Shown one piece after another: positions 54,288 through 63,840 of a DNA stretch of 64,000 bases. Numbering within the stretch: the stretch's first letter is position 1; every line of letters begins with the position of its first letter. The stretch covers positions 23,012,733 to 23,076,732 of the forward strand of contig OX439044.1 of assembly GCA_949317995.1 (NCBI GenBank), in the 5' to 3' direction. Both the position numbers and the translations under genes were made by a program. The stretch comes from Acholoe squamosa (lineage: Eukaryota; Annelida; Polychaeta; Phyllodocida; Polynoidae). The notes under the pieces are model-generated. The model was not told where the DNA came from, ran no database searches, and was given only the letters and a program-made list of their open reading frames with translations.

Positions 54288-54586
54288 TGCATACATGCCA
54301 ACACTCCCAGATTTTGACAATTTTTTTATGGTTTCTCACGGATTGAAGTTCTCCCCTTAAATCTCCCGGATTTTCACACTTCTCCCGGATTTTGACAGGT
54401 TTATGCACTTTAAACATATAAAATCTCCCGGATTTTGATATGCCTTGGCATTTTCAGGCTGAGAAAAGCATTTAAAGGATACCAAAAATTGTGAAAATGC
54501 TTGATAAAGTCTGTATAGCCTATAGGGCATTTGGGAAATACCCGGGGTCTCCCGGTTTTCCTCCCTGAAATGTTGGCATGTATGCA
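54288..54586. mobile_element. Short TIR element, TGCATACATGCCAACA ends
   Basis: A 16-bp inverted repeat (tgcatacatgccaaca) bounds 299 bp whose interior repeats 'tctcccggattttga'. It is flanked by aaatg-type direct repeats. It is inserted in the palindrome array. Confidence 0.72.
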
Positions 54587-55008
54587 AATGTTTTTGTAGT
54601 CCTCAGGACTAAACAAGTAGTCCCTGAGTCTATAAATTAGTCCCCAGGGCTAAAAGCTTAGTCCTGGAGACTAACAGCACAGTCTTATACAAATTCATGC
54701 GGTCTGCAGGGTAATTCATGGGAATGTACAATTATAGTCCCTAGGACAATATCCTCATATTCTTAGTCCTGGGGACTAGGCTTTAGTCCTTAGGACTTAA
54801 GCATCGCATTTGCATTAGCTATAGTCCTGATGACTACCACTACGCCCGCGCACCTACGCTCACCGCGGGAGGCTCCGCGTAGAGTCCGCGTATTTAGGTC
54901 AGCGCGGACACGCCAGTCACCTTAGTCCTCAGGACTAGCTAGACCGCCGTCAGCGGTATCCTGCGCATCTGGGGGCACTTTTGCGTGACCAAAAAGGAAA
55001 ACCCTACA

Positions 55009-55079
55009 AAAGCTATGACATGTGAGGAGCACAGAATATATGACTTTTAGTTTACTACTGAAGGAGGGCTAGCATAGGG
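55009..55079 (+). repeat. Dispersed repeat shared with 26403-26483
   Basis: Carries 'gctatgacatgtgaggagca' and 'gactttagtttactactga'-like sequence in the same order as the partner. Confidence 0.72.
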
Positions 55080-55099
55080 CGGCGCATCTGGGTCACTTC

Positions 55100-55510
55100 T
55101 TGGGATTTTGACCTGGCCGGAAGTGGACTGATGTCATACCGCCCCATAAACATTTCATTCCTTGAGAGACCCATCCGGCCACATCCCCCGGATAACCCCC
55201 CCTTTCAGATGAGATCTCATCTGAATAATAATCTTCCATGTAAGTTTCCATAAGTTTCAGATGATCTCATCTGAATATAATTCAAATTCAGATGAGATCT
55301 GGCATATATCCTTGATCGGGGGCTCTGCCCCCGAACCCCCATTCTGGCAAGAAAGAAACAGAGAGGTGAACCATAATTATTTGATGAGACACAGAATGGG
55401 TGGAAAGAGCCACCTGGAGGATGAAGAAGGAACTAAAGGCGACATCTAGAGGAAGGAGTGGGAAACAGAGGGCCAGGTCAAATCTGCAAGAAGTGACCCT
55501 TTTGCTAGGG
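55100..55510 (-). repeat. Inverted partner of the 23480-23830 repeat
   Basis: Contains 'cagatgagatctcatctga', the 'ataataatcttccat' block and 'ctgcaagaagtgacc', in reverse order and orientation relative to 23480-23830, about 31.5 kb apart. Confidence 0.7.
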
Positions 55511-55783
55511 CGGCGAAGTAACGTCACGTGACTTGCGAAGGAGTGGTGTGCTGGGGTTATTCCATTATCGCTCAGTGGCGTCCGTCAGCGCTGAGTGAAT
55601 CAGGGGCTTGGTTGTCACTCAGAAGAACACTGAATACTCATGATTTATGTGAAATATAGGCATGATTCTAGGTTCACTTCACTTCACTTCGTGCGTGAGC
55701 CCTGATTGGTCAGGGCGCTCAGTCGCAATGATGAGCTACGCAATTTTTTTTTTTTTTTTTTCCGTTGTTGTTGTTTTCTTTTC

Positions 55784-58700
55784 TTATAGTGACCACTTTT
55801 TGATATATGCTGTTATTCTTCGTATTTTTCTTGCTGTTTCCCAGTATTCCTCTTCGTTTTTCGGGTAAAGCTGTTCTGCGGTAACTTTTGTGTCGTCCCC
55901 ATTGTGTAATGCTGTGCATTCCTTCATAACATGTTCCTGTGTCTCATCTATTATGCCACACCCCCTGCATACCTTATTGGCGTACATGTTTTTATAGTTG
56001 TCCTTGGTTCCTAACATGCGTGTCCTTGCCTTGAATAGATTGCTTGCATCCTTTCTTGTGAGGATCTGTAGGTAGATTGCTGGGTGTCCTTCTCTATCTC
56101 TTCTGTGGTCCTGGAGGTGTTTGAATTTAGGCTTTTCTCCCCCCTTTTCCTTCATGTCTCGCTCTTGCCTTTTTTTAACACTGCTATTAACCTTTGTTCT
56201 CCATTGGCTTCTTGAGTGGTTGTTGATATATTCACTCGCTTTCTCTATGCCTATTTCAGTAGCCATAGCCAGGGTTTGCTGCCACCATGAATTGTATGTG
56301 GTCCCCGCTTTTATGTTATGGTGGAACGTGTCATTCCCGTTGTTGACCTTGTACATGTAGTTTAGCCGTCTTTCCATTATCCTGTGCTCTATGTCTTGCA
56401 TACCTAGTTCCTTATATAGGCTCTCTCTTGGGGTGCTTTGTGGGGTCATGAGGATTCTCTTCAGTATTTTGTCCAGGATTCTGTTTATCCTGCTCGTCTG
56501 TTGCCTTGTCATCTGTCATGTCTCGCATCCGTATATTATTATTGGGATGATGCATGTTTCGAGCAGTTTCCATATGGTCTTCATTTCTACTCCTCTGAAG
56601 TTGTCATCCCTTGCTATGTGTAATACTGTCTGCATAGCAGCCTCGGCTTTGCTCTGGAGCTGTGTGATATGGTCTTCTAGGTTGTTCTTTTGGTTTATAA
56701 CCTCACCTAGGTATTTGTATTGTTTTATGTATTGTAGGTTGAAATCGTCTATGGTATGCTCCTTCTCTTCTGTTTTCTTGCCTATCTTGACCGTCTTTGA
56801 TTTCTCTTCTCTGAATTTTATCCTGTACCTACGGGCTACATCCTCAGTTATTTGCAGTGCTTTGTTGTGGTCTTCGTGGTTGTTTGATATTATTGCCACA
56901 TCATCGACCCATAGTAGGCATTTGCTCTTCACGTTTGGGGTGTTTTTCACTTCTTTGCTTATCTCGTCCATCATATTGGCATACTGTGTGACTGATAGCA
57001 CTCCCCCTTGTCTTATGCTGTTTTTCATGCTGATTTGTCTGGTGAGGCCGTTTCTTGTTCTAATTTTTGCTTTCAAGTTTGTGTTGAGTTTTTTTGTTAT
57101 ATTCCATAGAGCTCCATCACACCCACTTTTATTAAGTGTATACATGGTAGCATCCAGCCACGCCTTATCATAGGCCTTTGTTACATCAAGGAAGGTGATT
57201 ATGGTGTCTCTGTTTTCTTCCATGTTTTTCTTGGTTTCCTCTTTTAGTGCTAGGATGTGGTCTACCGTGCTGGTTCCCTTCTTCCCTCCTCCTTGCTCCT
57301 GTGTTATATGTATATTCTTTGAGATTCTGTTGTTGATCATTCTCTCATATACTTTTCCAAAGTTACTGGCTAGTGTTATTCCTCTCTCGTTTTCACACCT
57401 GCCCTTTTTCCCTTTCCCTTTGTATATCCTGATTATTTCCCCTTCCTGCCACTGTTGTGGGATTTCTTTGTGTTCTGTGATTTTATGCAGGGTTCTCAGG
57501 TATATTTCCCTGGTTTCTCTGTCCGCTTTTATAATTACTTCATTCGGGATTCCATCTGGCCCTGGTGCTTTGCATGGTTTTAGGGATCGAATGGCATCTT
57601 CTAGTTCTTTTCCCGTGAAGGGTTCAGTTGTTGCTCCCTCAGTCTCTCTTTCTAGTTTTCGTACTTTGGTTTCAATAGCCTTTGTCCACATATCATAGCT
57701 TGGGATCCCCTCGCGTGCCTGGTATAGTGATTCATAGTATGCTGCTATGTGGTCCTTTGCCTTTTCACTATCTCTTATTTCTTGGTTTTTGTTGTCCAGA
57801 GTGGGGTAGTTTTCCTTCGCCTTGTCTGAGATCTTTCTCCTTGCCTTCCAGAAGTATCCTGATTTGACTCCTCCTTCCTCTATTATCTTGTCCATAGTTG
57901 CCTTAACTCTTCTTTTTTCTTCCTTTTCTAGTTCCTCCCTGAGCGACTTTTGTGCTGTTATATATTCATTCTTTCTCTGTAGGGTCTCGTGCCTCCGGCT
58001 CAGTACTGTTAGGGTGGTAGTGTAGTCTTTTCTACTGGTTTTCTTTTTCCCTCTTAGCTCTTTGATCTTTTCAGATTCTACTTTTCTTCCTTGTCCTCTC
58101 ATAGTTACTTTTCCTATATTGTCTTTTAGGCTTTGTATGACGGCTTTTTCTATTTTTTCGTAGCTGTCTCCGTTAGCTACATTGGCTTGTACCTGCTGGT
58201 TGAAGTGCTTCCATGCCTCTGGGGTTCCTTTCTTCCACCTAGATGTTTTGGTATTTTCTACTTTTGGAATGGCTGTCTCCATGGTTAGGAGGATTGTGTT
58301 GTGGTCTGTTTCCTTCTTGCCCTTGATCCTATGTGTTCCCTCTGTGTCCACTCTCACTTCCTTAATTCTGTCTTTTACTTGTTGGCTGCACATGATATAG
58401 TCAATTATTGACTTTTGGGTAGGGTTCTTTCTGTTTTCCCTTGTCCATGATACAGGTTCTTCTTCTATTGTTGGGATGTAAAGGTTGGTTTCCTCCACCA
58501 GTTCCCTCAGGTATGTTCCGTTTCTGCTTTCGCTTTGTTTTATACCTTTGTCCTCGTTCTTCACTGGCAGTTTTGCATTAAAATCCCCAGCAATTATTAA
58601 TTCACCTTCCTGGTTCAGTCTAGAGATTGTTGTTTGCAGTTCATGGTATACCCTTTTTACAGTATCCATGTTTATATTTTCTTGTGGCCCATAGAATCCT

Positions 58701-58936
58701 CCTATATGCATCTTTTTCCTTCCTTTATTTATTCTGACCCGAATGACTTCTGCCGTTTCCTCGTCTAGCTGTATCTCTTGGCAGATGCCTTCTAATTCCC
58801 TCTTTATTAGGATGCCTATGCCTCCTCCTGTCCTGTTGGTTCTGGGTTTGTGCATCCATGTATAACCTTCTATTCTGGGGGGTTTTAATGTTTTTGTCTC
58901 AGCTATTATAGCGATGTCTGTGTTTTGTTCTTTCAT
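55784..58936 (-). pseudogene. LINE ORF2: endonuclease, reverse transcriptase, Cys/His motif; one in-frame TGA
   Basis: Residues 1-215 form an apurinic-type endonuclease (Glu13 in AETKT, GDFNA at 117-121, TDHN at 210-213). Residues about 450-700 form the reverse transcriptase, with CKAPGPDGIPNEVI, FLDVTKAYDKAW (Asp584), SIRQGGVLS and LLWVDDVAI (Asp678, Asp679), so the usual Y/F-A-D-D reads W-V-D-D. After YGCET a TGA at 56516-56518 interrupts the frame, which then continues for 243 codons to a CRGCGIIDETQEHVMKEC zinc motif (CX2CX8HX4C). The frame is open upstream of the first ATG too (LNILYTNANGITG), so the true start is probably further 5'. One nonsense change (a Trp codon would fit) is the only break. 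Confidence 0.88.
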
Positions 58937-59802
58937 AGCTGCTTTTAGGCTGGTGGTCTTGCCTGTTATACCGTTGGCATTGGTGTATAATATATTGAGG
59001 GTTTTGTGTTTTTTTCCGTTCTGTCGTCTACCTCCCCTTCTTGTCTTTTTAACTTTCCTCTCTGTCTTTGTCCTCCCTTTATAACTATTTTTTATACTTT
59101 TTGGGGGTTTTTGTGGGACGAATATGAGGGTTCTGTTTCTGGTTTCATCTATTGTGATGGTGGTGCGGGGGTGTTGGCATATGTCCTAGTATTTACGTTG
59201 GCTGTAGTATGAGGATGTTGAGTGGTGTGGCGTTCTTGATCTTCTGTGATGGTCGTCACGTGCAGGTGGGCTCCTCCTATGGTGACTGGTGTGGGGGGTT
59301 CTGTCTCTGTGGTGCCTCTCATGGGGGGTATTCTCTCTATACCGATTCTGTTGTCCGCCCTGTTGGGACCTATCTCTGTGGTGTCCTTTATCAGGTGTTC
59401 TTGACCTGTATGTTGGTCGGGTTCTGTGGTCACTGTAATCGCTGTGTTGTGATCTTGATCTGTGGTGTGGTGATCTTGTCCTGGTTGGTGGGGTGATCTT
59501 GATCTGTGGTGTGGTGACCTGGCACGTGGTGTCCTTGATCTGCGGTGTGGTGATCTGGCGCGATGTGGTGACCTTGGTCTGTAATGGGGTGACCTGGCGC
59601 GGTGTGGTGACCTTGATTTGCGGTATGGTGAGCTGGCACGATGTGATGGCCTTGGCGTGCGATGTGGTGATTCAGTGTAGTGTGGTGACCTCGATCTGCG
59701 GTGTGGTGACCTAGCACTGTGTGGTGACCTTGATCTGTAGTGTGATGACTTAGTGTGGTGTGGGGACTTTGATCTGCGTTGTGGTGACTTAGCGCGGTGT
59801 GG
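58937..59802 (-). other. LINE inter-ORF region with minisatellite
   Basis: About 59440-59860 is a minisatellite of 36-39-bp units ('gatctgcggtgtggtgacct' type). It overlaps the ORF1 tail and keeps two frames open: RS/SPH-rich in the ORF1 frame and His/Thr-rich in another (59430-59942). A shift between these frames may have shortened ORF1 in this copy. Confidence 0.6.
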
Positions 59803-61446
59803 TTATCTCGATTTGTGGGGTGATCTTGGTCTAGTATGGTGTGGCGATTTGGTTCTGGATCGGTGTGGTGTAGGTCGTGGCTTAGAACGGGTCCTTTCTT
59901 GTTCCTTACTTTTTTCCTGTTCCCTTTGCTGATATATGTCAACTCGTTCGATGGTCTTTCTTATTTCATCCGTTGCCTTTTGTACTGCCGGTTGTTTGCC
60001 TGTGATAACTGCTGTTTCTCCATCTATTCTTATGTGAGTGTCTGTGCTCTTTTGAATCGCATTGATTTTCACTCCTTCTTTTCTGATGATGTGTGGAATA
60101 TGTTGCTCATTTAACCTTATTCTCTCTGTGACCTGGGATGATTGCGGTGTTTTTTGTTCTGATGGTCTTATTACCTCCTCTAGCTTTCTAGCAAGGTCTC
60201 TAGTTGTTGCTGGATGAATATGGAATCCATCTTGGTGGAGTTGTTGGTCTGTTGGGAAGATGTTCTTGATTTTTAGCCCTGCTGCTTCCAGGATGGCTGG
60301 TAGTTTTTCCCTTTCTCTCTGATGCTCTTTGTTTTTTAATGGTGGTGGGGTTAGGTATATGGTTTTGCTTGCCCACTGTTCGGTTGCCCGTGCTATGGCG
60401 GCTGCGGTTGTTATGGCCGGTTCCCCCTTTCGTATATTGTTAGTTCCCACCATTATATAGATTGCGTCGGCCCTCTCTAGCCTTTCTTTATGCAGATCCA
60501 TTGCATTGGCAAGTTCTTCTGCCCCATAGACTGCAGTCATATCTATTGGTGCATCATTTATGAGGAGATGTTCTCCGATCCTCTGCAGATTTGAGTCACC
60601 CATTGCCACGATATCTGGGTGGGTTTTTTGGTTGTCTATCAGATCATTTATGACCTGGTCCCTCTGCCTTATCTTTTCTTCGCTTTCTTCAGCTCGCCTC
60701 AGTAGTTCCTGAATTGTGTCAGCCTGTGTCTTAATTTGCTCAAGGAGGTCTTTGTTCAGTTGCGTCAATTTACGTATCTCGACGTCTTTTTTTCTCCCTG
60801 TGCTCTTTAAGTCTTTCATGGCCTCTGCCGCCTTTCTGACTGCCTCATTTTCGGTCTTTTCGCCGTTTCTCTTCAGTTTGGCAATTTCGCTTTTCAGTTT
60901 TCCTATCTCTTTTTGTTTCTCGAGACATTTTTTGCACCTTTCTTCTTTGTGCTCTTCTTCACCCTTTTCTTCGCCACTTTGGTCACCATCTTCGTTGCTA
61001 TGTGCTTTCTCCTCATCGTCTCGTGATTCTTCGCTGCTCTCTTCGTTGTTATCGGCACTGCTATTGTCGTTGTCATTATCTTCGTTGTTGTCTTTACGGT
61101 CTTTGTGGTTGTCGTTGTCTTCTTTACTATCTTCGTTATTATCTTCGTTGTTACTATCTTTGTTATTATCTTCGTTGTTGTTTGCTCTTCCTTGTTCTCG
61201 GTGTTCTTCACATTTTCCATGCTCATTTGTTCCCTCCCTCTCATCTGTATATTCTCCCAAGGTGATATCATCTTCAGCCTGACTATTGTATGGGCTGTCT
61301 GTCTTTATTAGCTGAGCCTTTTTAGATTTCATTGTTTTCTTTTTGTCAGTTTTCTTGGCTTCCGGTTTCTTCTTTACGCCTCCTAACTCTGCATATGAGC
61401 CTGCTCCGCCGACAATTTGTGTTGTCCTTCTGGCTCTGTCTGACAT
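59803..61446 (-). CDS. LINE ORF1 protein: acidic region, coiled coil, SGNH hydrolase, KH domain, RS tail
   Basis: The 547-residue frame shows: a basic N-terminus; an Asn/Asp/Glu-rich stretch (about 85-170); a coiled coil (about 172-275, KEIGKLKSEIAKLKRNGEK); and an SGNH esterase fold (about 277-425) with GDSN (Ser285), GTNN (334-337) and DGFH (Asp406, His409). A KH RNA-binding domain (about 441-503) follows, with RLNEQHIPHIIRKEGVKINA then ITGKQPAVQKATDEI; the GxxG loop reads RKEG. The tail is Arg/Ser/Pro/His-rich (RSRTKSPHHTRPRSPHKSR). SGNH domains occur in ORF1 of CR1/L2 LINEs; the KH and RS additions would supply RNA binding. The tail falls in a minisatellite and may be cut short. Confidence 0.85.
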   Translation of the reverse strand: MSDRARRTTQIVGGAGSYAELGGVKKKPEAKKTDKKKTMKSKKAQLIKTDSPYNSQAEDDITLGEYTDEREGTNEHGKCEEHREQGRANNNEDNNKDSNNEDNNEDSKEDNDNHKDRKDNNEDNDNDNSSADNNEESSEESRDDEEKAHSNEDGDQSGEEKGEEEHKEERCKKCLEKQKEIGKLKSEIAKLKRNGEKTENEAVRKAAEAMKDLKSTGRKKDVEIRKLTQLNKDLLEQIKTQADTIQELLRRAEESEEKIRQRDQVINDLIDNQKTHPDIVAMGDSNLQRIGEHLLINDAPIDMTAVYGAEELANAMDLHKERLERADAIYIMVGTNNIRKGEPAITTAAAIARATEQWASKTIYLTPPPLKNKEHQREREKLPAILEAAGLKIKNIFPTDQQLHQDGFHIHPATTRDLARKLEEVIRPSEQKTPQSSQVTERIRLNEQHIPHIIRKEGVKINAIQKSTDTHIRIDGETAVITGKQPAVQKATDEIRKTIERVDIYQQREQEKSKEQERTRSKPRPTPHRSRTKSPHHTRPRSPHKSR

Positions 61447-61865
61447 TTTTTTGTATGCTTGTATAGTTGTGCTGTGCTAGTGTGCAGTTTTGCAGTTAGT
61501 GTGGTGTGTGCATGTGCATAGATGTGTGCAGGGAGTTGTGTGGGGGGATTTGTTTACTGTTGCTAGGTGGGTGATAATGGAGTGATTTTGGTTGTGTGGT
61601 GGTTTTTGTGTAGTTTACTGTTTAGTGATGGGCTGATTATATTGATTATATACAGATTTCACTTATCTTTGTACAGTTTGGGTTTGGTATTGTCCTATTT
61701 GACTTCTTTCTATGCTTTTCTTCTGGATTTTCACTTTCAAATTTCGCGCGCGTAAAAGGGGACGTCCGACGTCTGTTCCCCGGCCTCCACTCCACAGACT
61801 CAGTAACACAGTCAGTGAGACTGAGAGACAGACTCACAGAGACTGAGAGAGTGACAGTTCCTCAC

Positions 61866-61980
61866 CTGACTTTCTCATCTCATCCTCGTCGTCAGTCCCT
61901 GATGAGTGACGTCTTTGCCTCAACTGGGGCCGCTTCTTGGCACGGAAAGACACCTTCTTTAGTTCTACTTCATCTGACAT
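61866..61980 (-). CDS. First coding exon of an unidentified host gene
   Basis: ATG at 61978-61980 opens MSDEVELKKVSFRAKKRPQL, continuing RQRRHSSGTDDEDEMRKS. The exon ends at G|GTGAGG (donor at 61860-61865) after 38 codons plus one base. A basic stretch followed by an acidic Ser/Asp stretch is typical of nuclear proteins. The layout is loosely like the N-terminus of RNF113/CWC24 splicing factors, but I would not name it. The next exon is not visible; the LINE occupies the following intron. Confidence 0.5.
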
Positions 61981-62411
61981 GTCGAAAATGTATTTATGAT
62001 GCAATATAACTTGATATTTTGCACAAAGATCTACCGCAGTTGCTTCCCAAATCGTTCAAGTTATGCTGGTCCCAGGGGAATAGGTTGTAGGCCACCATGG
62101 GGCTTTAAGGAACAATAAGAACCATGAATATTCTTTATTTTTCTTGGCAGCTATGTACCCAAGTGAAGTCTGTCGCTCCAAATTCTGGGCTTTCCAACAA
62201 TGAAAGAATTTTCCAATCTATTCCCAATAGAACCAAAGTTATGAAGTGATGTCACCCTGTCTCACCCACAGTCCCACCATTCCACCACCCTCAGTCTCAC
62301 CCTGTCTCACCCACAGTCCCACCATTCATATTGACAGTGAAATTAGTACCCACGTACCGTGGCCCTGCCATTTCCTACTATCCAGGTACGGGCTATTACC
62401 GGTAGTATTAT
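61981..62411. other. Upstream region of the minus-strand host gene
   Basis: A direct repeat 'ctcaccctgtctcacccaca' occurs twice near 62252 and 62291. No other gene signal is seen. It should contain the promoter of the gene starting at 61980. Confidence 0.4.
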
Positions 62412-62925
62412 CAGAGATGTCAGACCTTCAGAGGTCTGTCTATTTTCAGATGTTCAAACTTTCCTAAAAATCAGACATCTCAGAGGCTTCTTCCAAATTG
62501 TGATCATAATATGGATAGAGAGAATTACATAAATCATAAATACACCCTTACAACATGCCCTTCTACTTCTAGGGAGCCTAAGGCTGATCATAATTCAGGC
62601 TTCAGCAGGTGGAATTAAGCATGCCTTGTGCTGCCCTCTAGCTTTTTCTAGACAAACCACCTTTCAGAGATCAGAGGATCTCTGAAATCTCATTTCAGAG
62701 GACATGAATCTAAGCTGGCTTCTGATTGGCTGAAATTCTGATGCAGTGTTTTTAATTGTATTTCTATGACCATCCACTCCAGAGAGGTTTTAATGGTTTT
62801 GAGTGAGGGGAATAGGTTGAAATGACAAAATGGGTGCTTTTTATAGCATAATACATTGGGAGAATGGGTGTTTTGCTAACCTAAAAACGTTCAGAGGTTG
62901 AGCCCATACCCAACTGACATCTCTG
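62412..62925. mobile_element. TIR element, CAGAGATGTCAG ends, 514 bp
   Basis: Termini cagagatgtcag and ctgacatctctg are perfect 12-bp inverted repeats. The flanks are tattat and tagtat, a 6-bp duplication with one mismatch, matching the 6-bp pattern of the CAGGGATG elements at 3841, 12449 and 18694. 'tcagagg' motifs recur inside. Confidence 0.72.
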
Positions 62926-63050
62926 TAGTATAGTAATAGTGCTAGCCCCTATAAACTTGGCCTCAGGACATGTTTTTTTTTTACAACAGGGGGTGGGGGT
63001 GGTTAGCTACTTTTGTATTTCTACTCTACTCCCGTTCCCCTCCCGTACTA

Positions 63051-63280
63051 AGGGAGTGGTCATTTATTATAAACAGGGGCCCGGGGGGGGGGGGGGTGGT
63101 AGGTTTGAGGGGGGGGCGTAAAAATTTCAGACCCCTCAGAGGGGAGGGGGGCTAAAACAGTTTTGACCCCTCCTGGGCTAGGGGGGGTGCCCTTTTTCAA
63201 AGAAACCTGCAAAAGTAAAAGGGCACATTCCCACACAATTTTCGGCCCTTCAAGGGGGGGCAAACAAATTTAAATTTAAA
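63051..63280. repeat. Partial AGGGAGTGATCA-family element
   Basis: Starts agggagtggtcatttattat plus a G-run, and contains the 'cagaggg' and 'cacattcccacacaattttc' interior blocks of the family. The right terminus is absent. Confidence 0.55.
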
Positions 63281-63404
63281 TTTCCTTGCGTGTGCCTAAT
63301 CCTAGGTCTACACTTATGTACACGGGCAATTGCCTACTGCAGCTTGTCACTGCTGGCGACCTTTCTAATATGAGTTGGGCGGCGATCAACTAACTCCGGA
63401 ACTA

Positions 63405-63840
63405 AGGGAGTGATCACTTTTTAACAGTGGGGGGGAGGGGGCAGTGGGTTTGAAGGGGGGCAGAATTTTTTCAATCCCTCAGATGGGGGGGGTCAAAATA
63501 ATATCACCTGTTTTCATTGGAAAACCCAGAACATTACTATTCCGAGGTAGCAGGTTGTCCCATGGGTGCGGCCATTGCTGGAGCTTGTTACCAGCGAGTT
63601 CTACTGATAAGACCTATCAGATGGGTACCAGTTGGCTCCCGAAGGACCGCAGTGAATACATGTAGATTGGGGTTCTCTCATTGGCTAATAAATAAACCTG
63701 TTAAGTCCGTATAGGTTAAAAAGGCACATTCCTGCGCGATTTTCACCCCTTGAGAGGGGGGTCGATTTTTTTTCCACACGTCCGTGTGCAAACCCATAAG
63801 CCCCCCCTCCCCACGTGTTGTTAAAATATGATCACTCCCT
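63405..63840. mobile_element. AGGGAGTGATCA TIR element, copy 3, with internal insertion
   Basis: Ends agggagtgatcactttttaa and, inverted, ttaaaatatgatcactccct; an aact direct repeat is a possible target duplication. Relative to copy 2, about 168 bp (63541-63708) are inserted in the middle, after 'cattactat' and before 'ataggttaaa'. Confidence 0.78.

Larger units (their letters stand above)
53630..54960. repeat. Array of short AGTCC..GGACT palindromes
   Basis: Dozens of 12-16-bp near-palindromes of the type 'agtcctcaggact' or 'agtccctgggact' recur every 20-40 bp, preceded by three copies of 'gtcgactatagtcga' at 53627-53700. Two TIR elements (53978-54263 and 54288-54586) have inserted into the array. 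Confidence 0.8.
55743..61800 (-). mobile_element. Non-LTR retrotransposon (LINE), nearly full length
   Basis: The element runs on the minus strand from an uncertain 5' end between 61447 and 61865 to a poly(A) tail of about 20 bases at 55743-55762. ORF1 (59803-61446) and ORF2 (55784 to about 59000) are in the canonical order. A paired target duplication could not be identified. It has little decay and looks recent. The clade is undecided: an SGNH-bearing ORF1 is known from CR1/L2-group LINEs. It lies in an intron of the minus-strand gene starting at 61980, in the same direction. Confidence 0.88.

Noticed and set aside
56391-57173. 260-residue plus-strand frame
   Set aside because: Antisense to LINE ORF2, hydrophobic and Cys/Ser-rich as expected of a complementary reading.
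59430-59942. His/Thr-rich 170-residue minus-strand frame as a separate gene
   Set aside because: It is the minisatellite of the LINE ORF1 tail read in another phase, not an independent protein.
60716-61282. 188-residue Ser/Leu-rich plus-strand frame
   Set aside because: Antisense to the acidic and coiled-coil region of LINE ORF1.
61866-61980. Naming the exon RNF113/CWC24
   Set aside because: Only a loose basic-then-acidic layout is shared. No zinc-finger exon is visible to support the name.
55743-61980. A paired target duplication for the LINE
   Set aside because: The sequence after the poly(A) (attgcgtagctcat on the minus strand) was compared with the 5' side near 61.7-61.9 kb and no convincing match was found.
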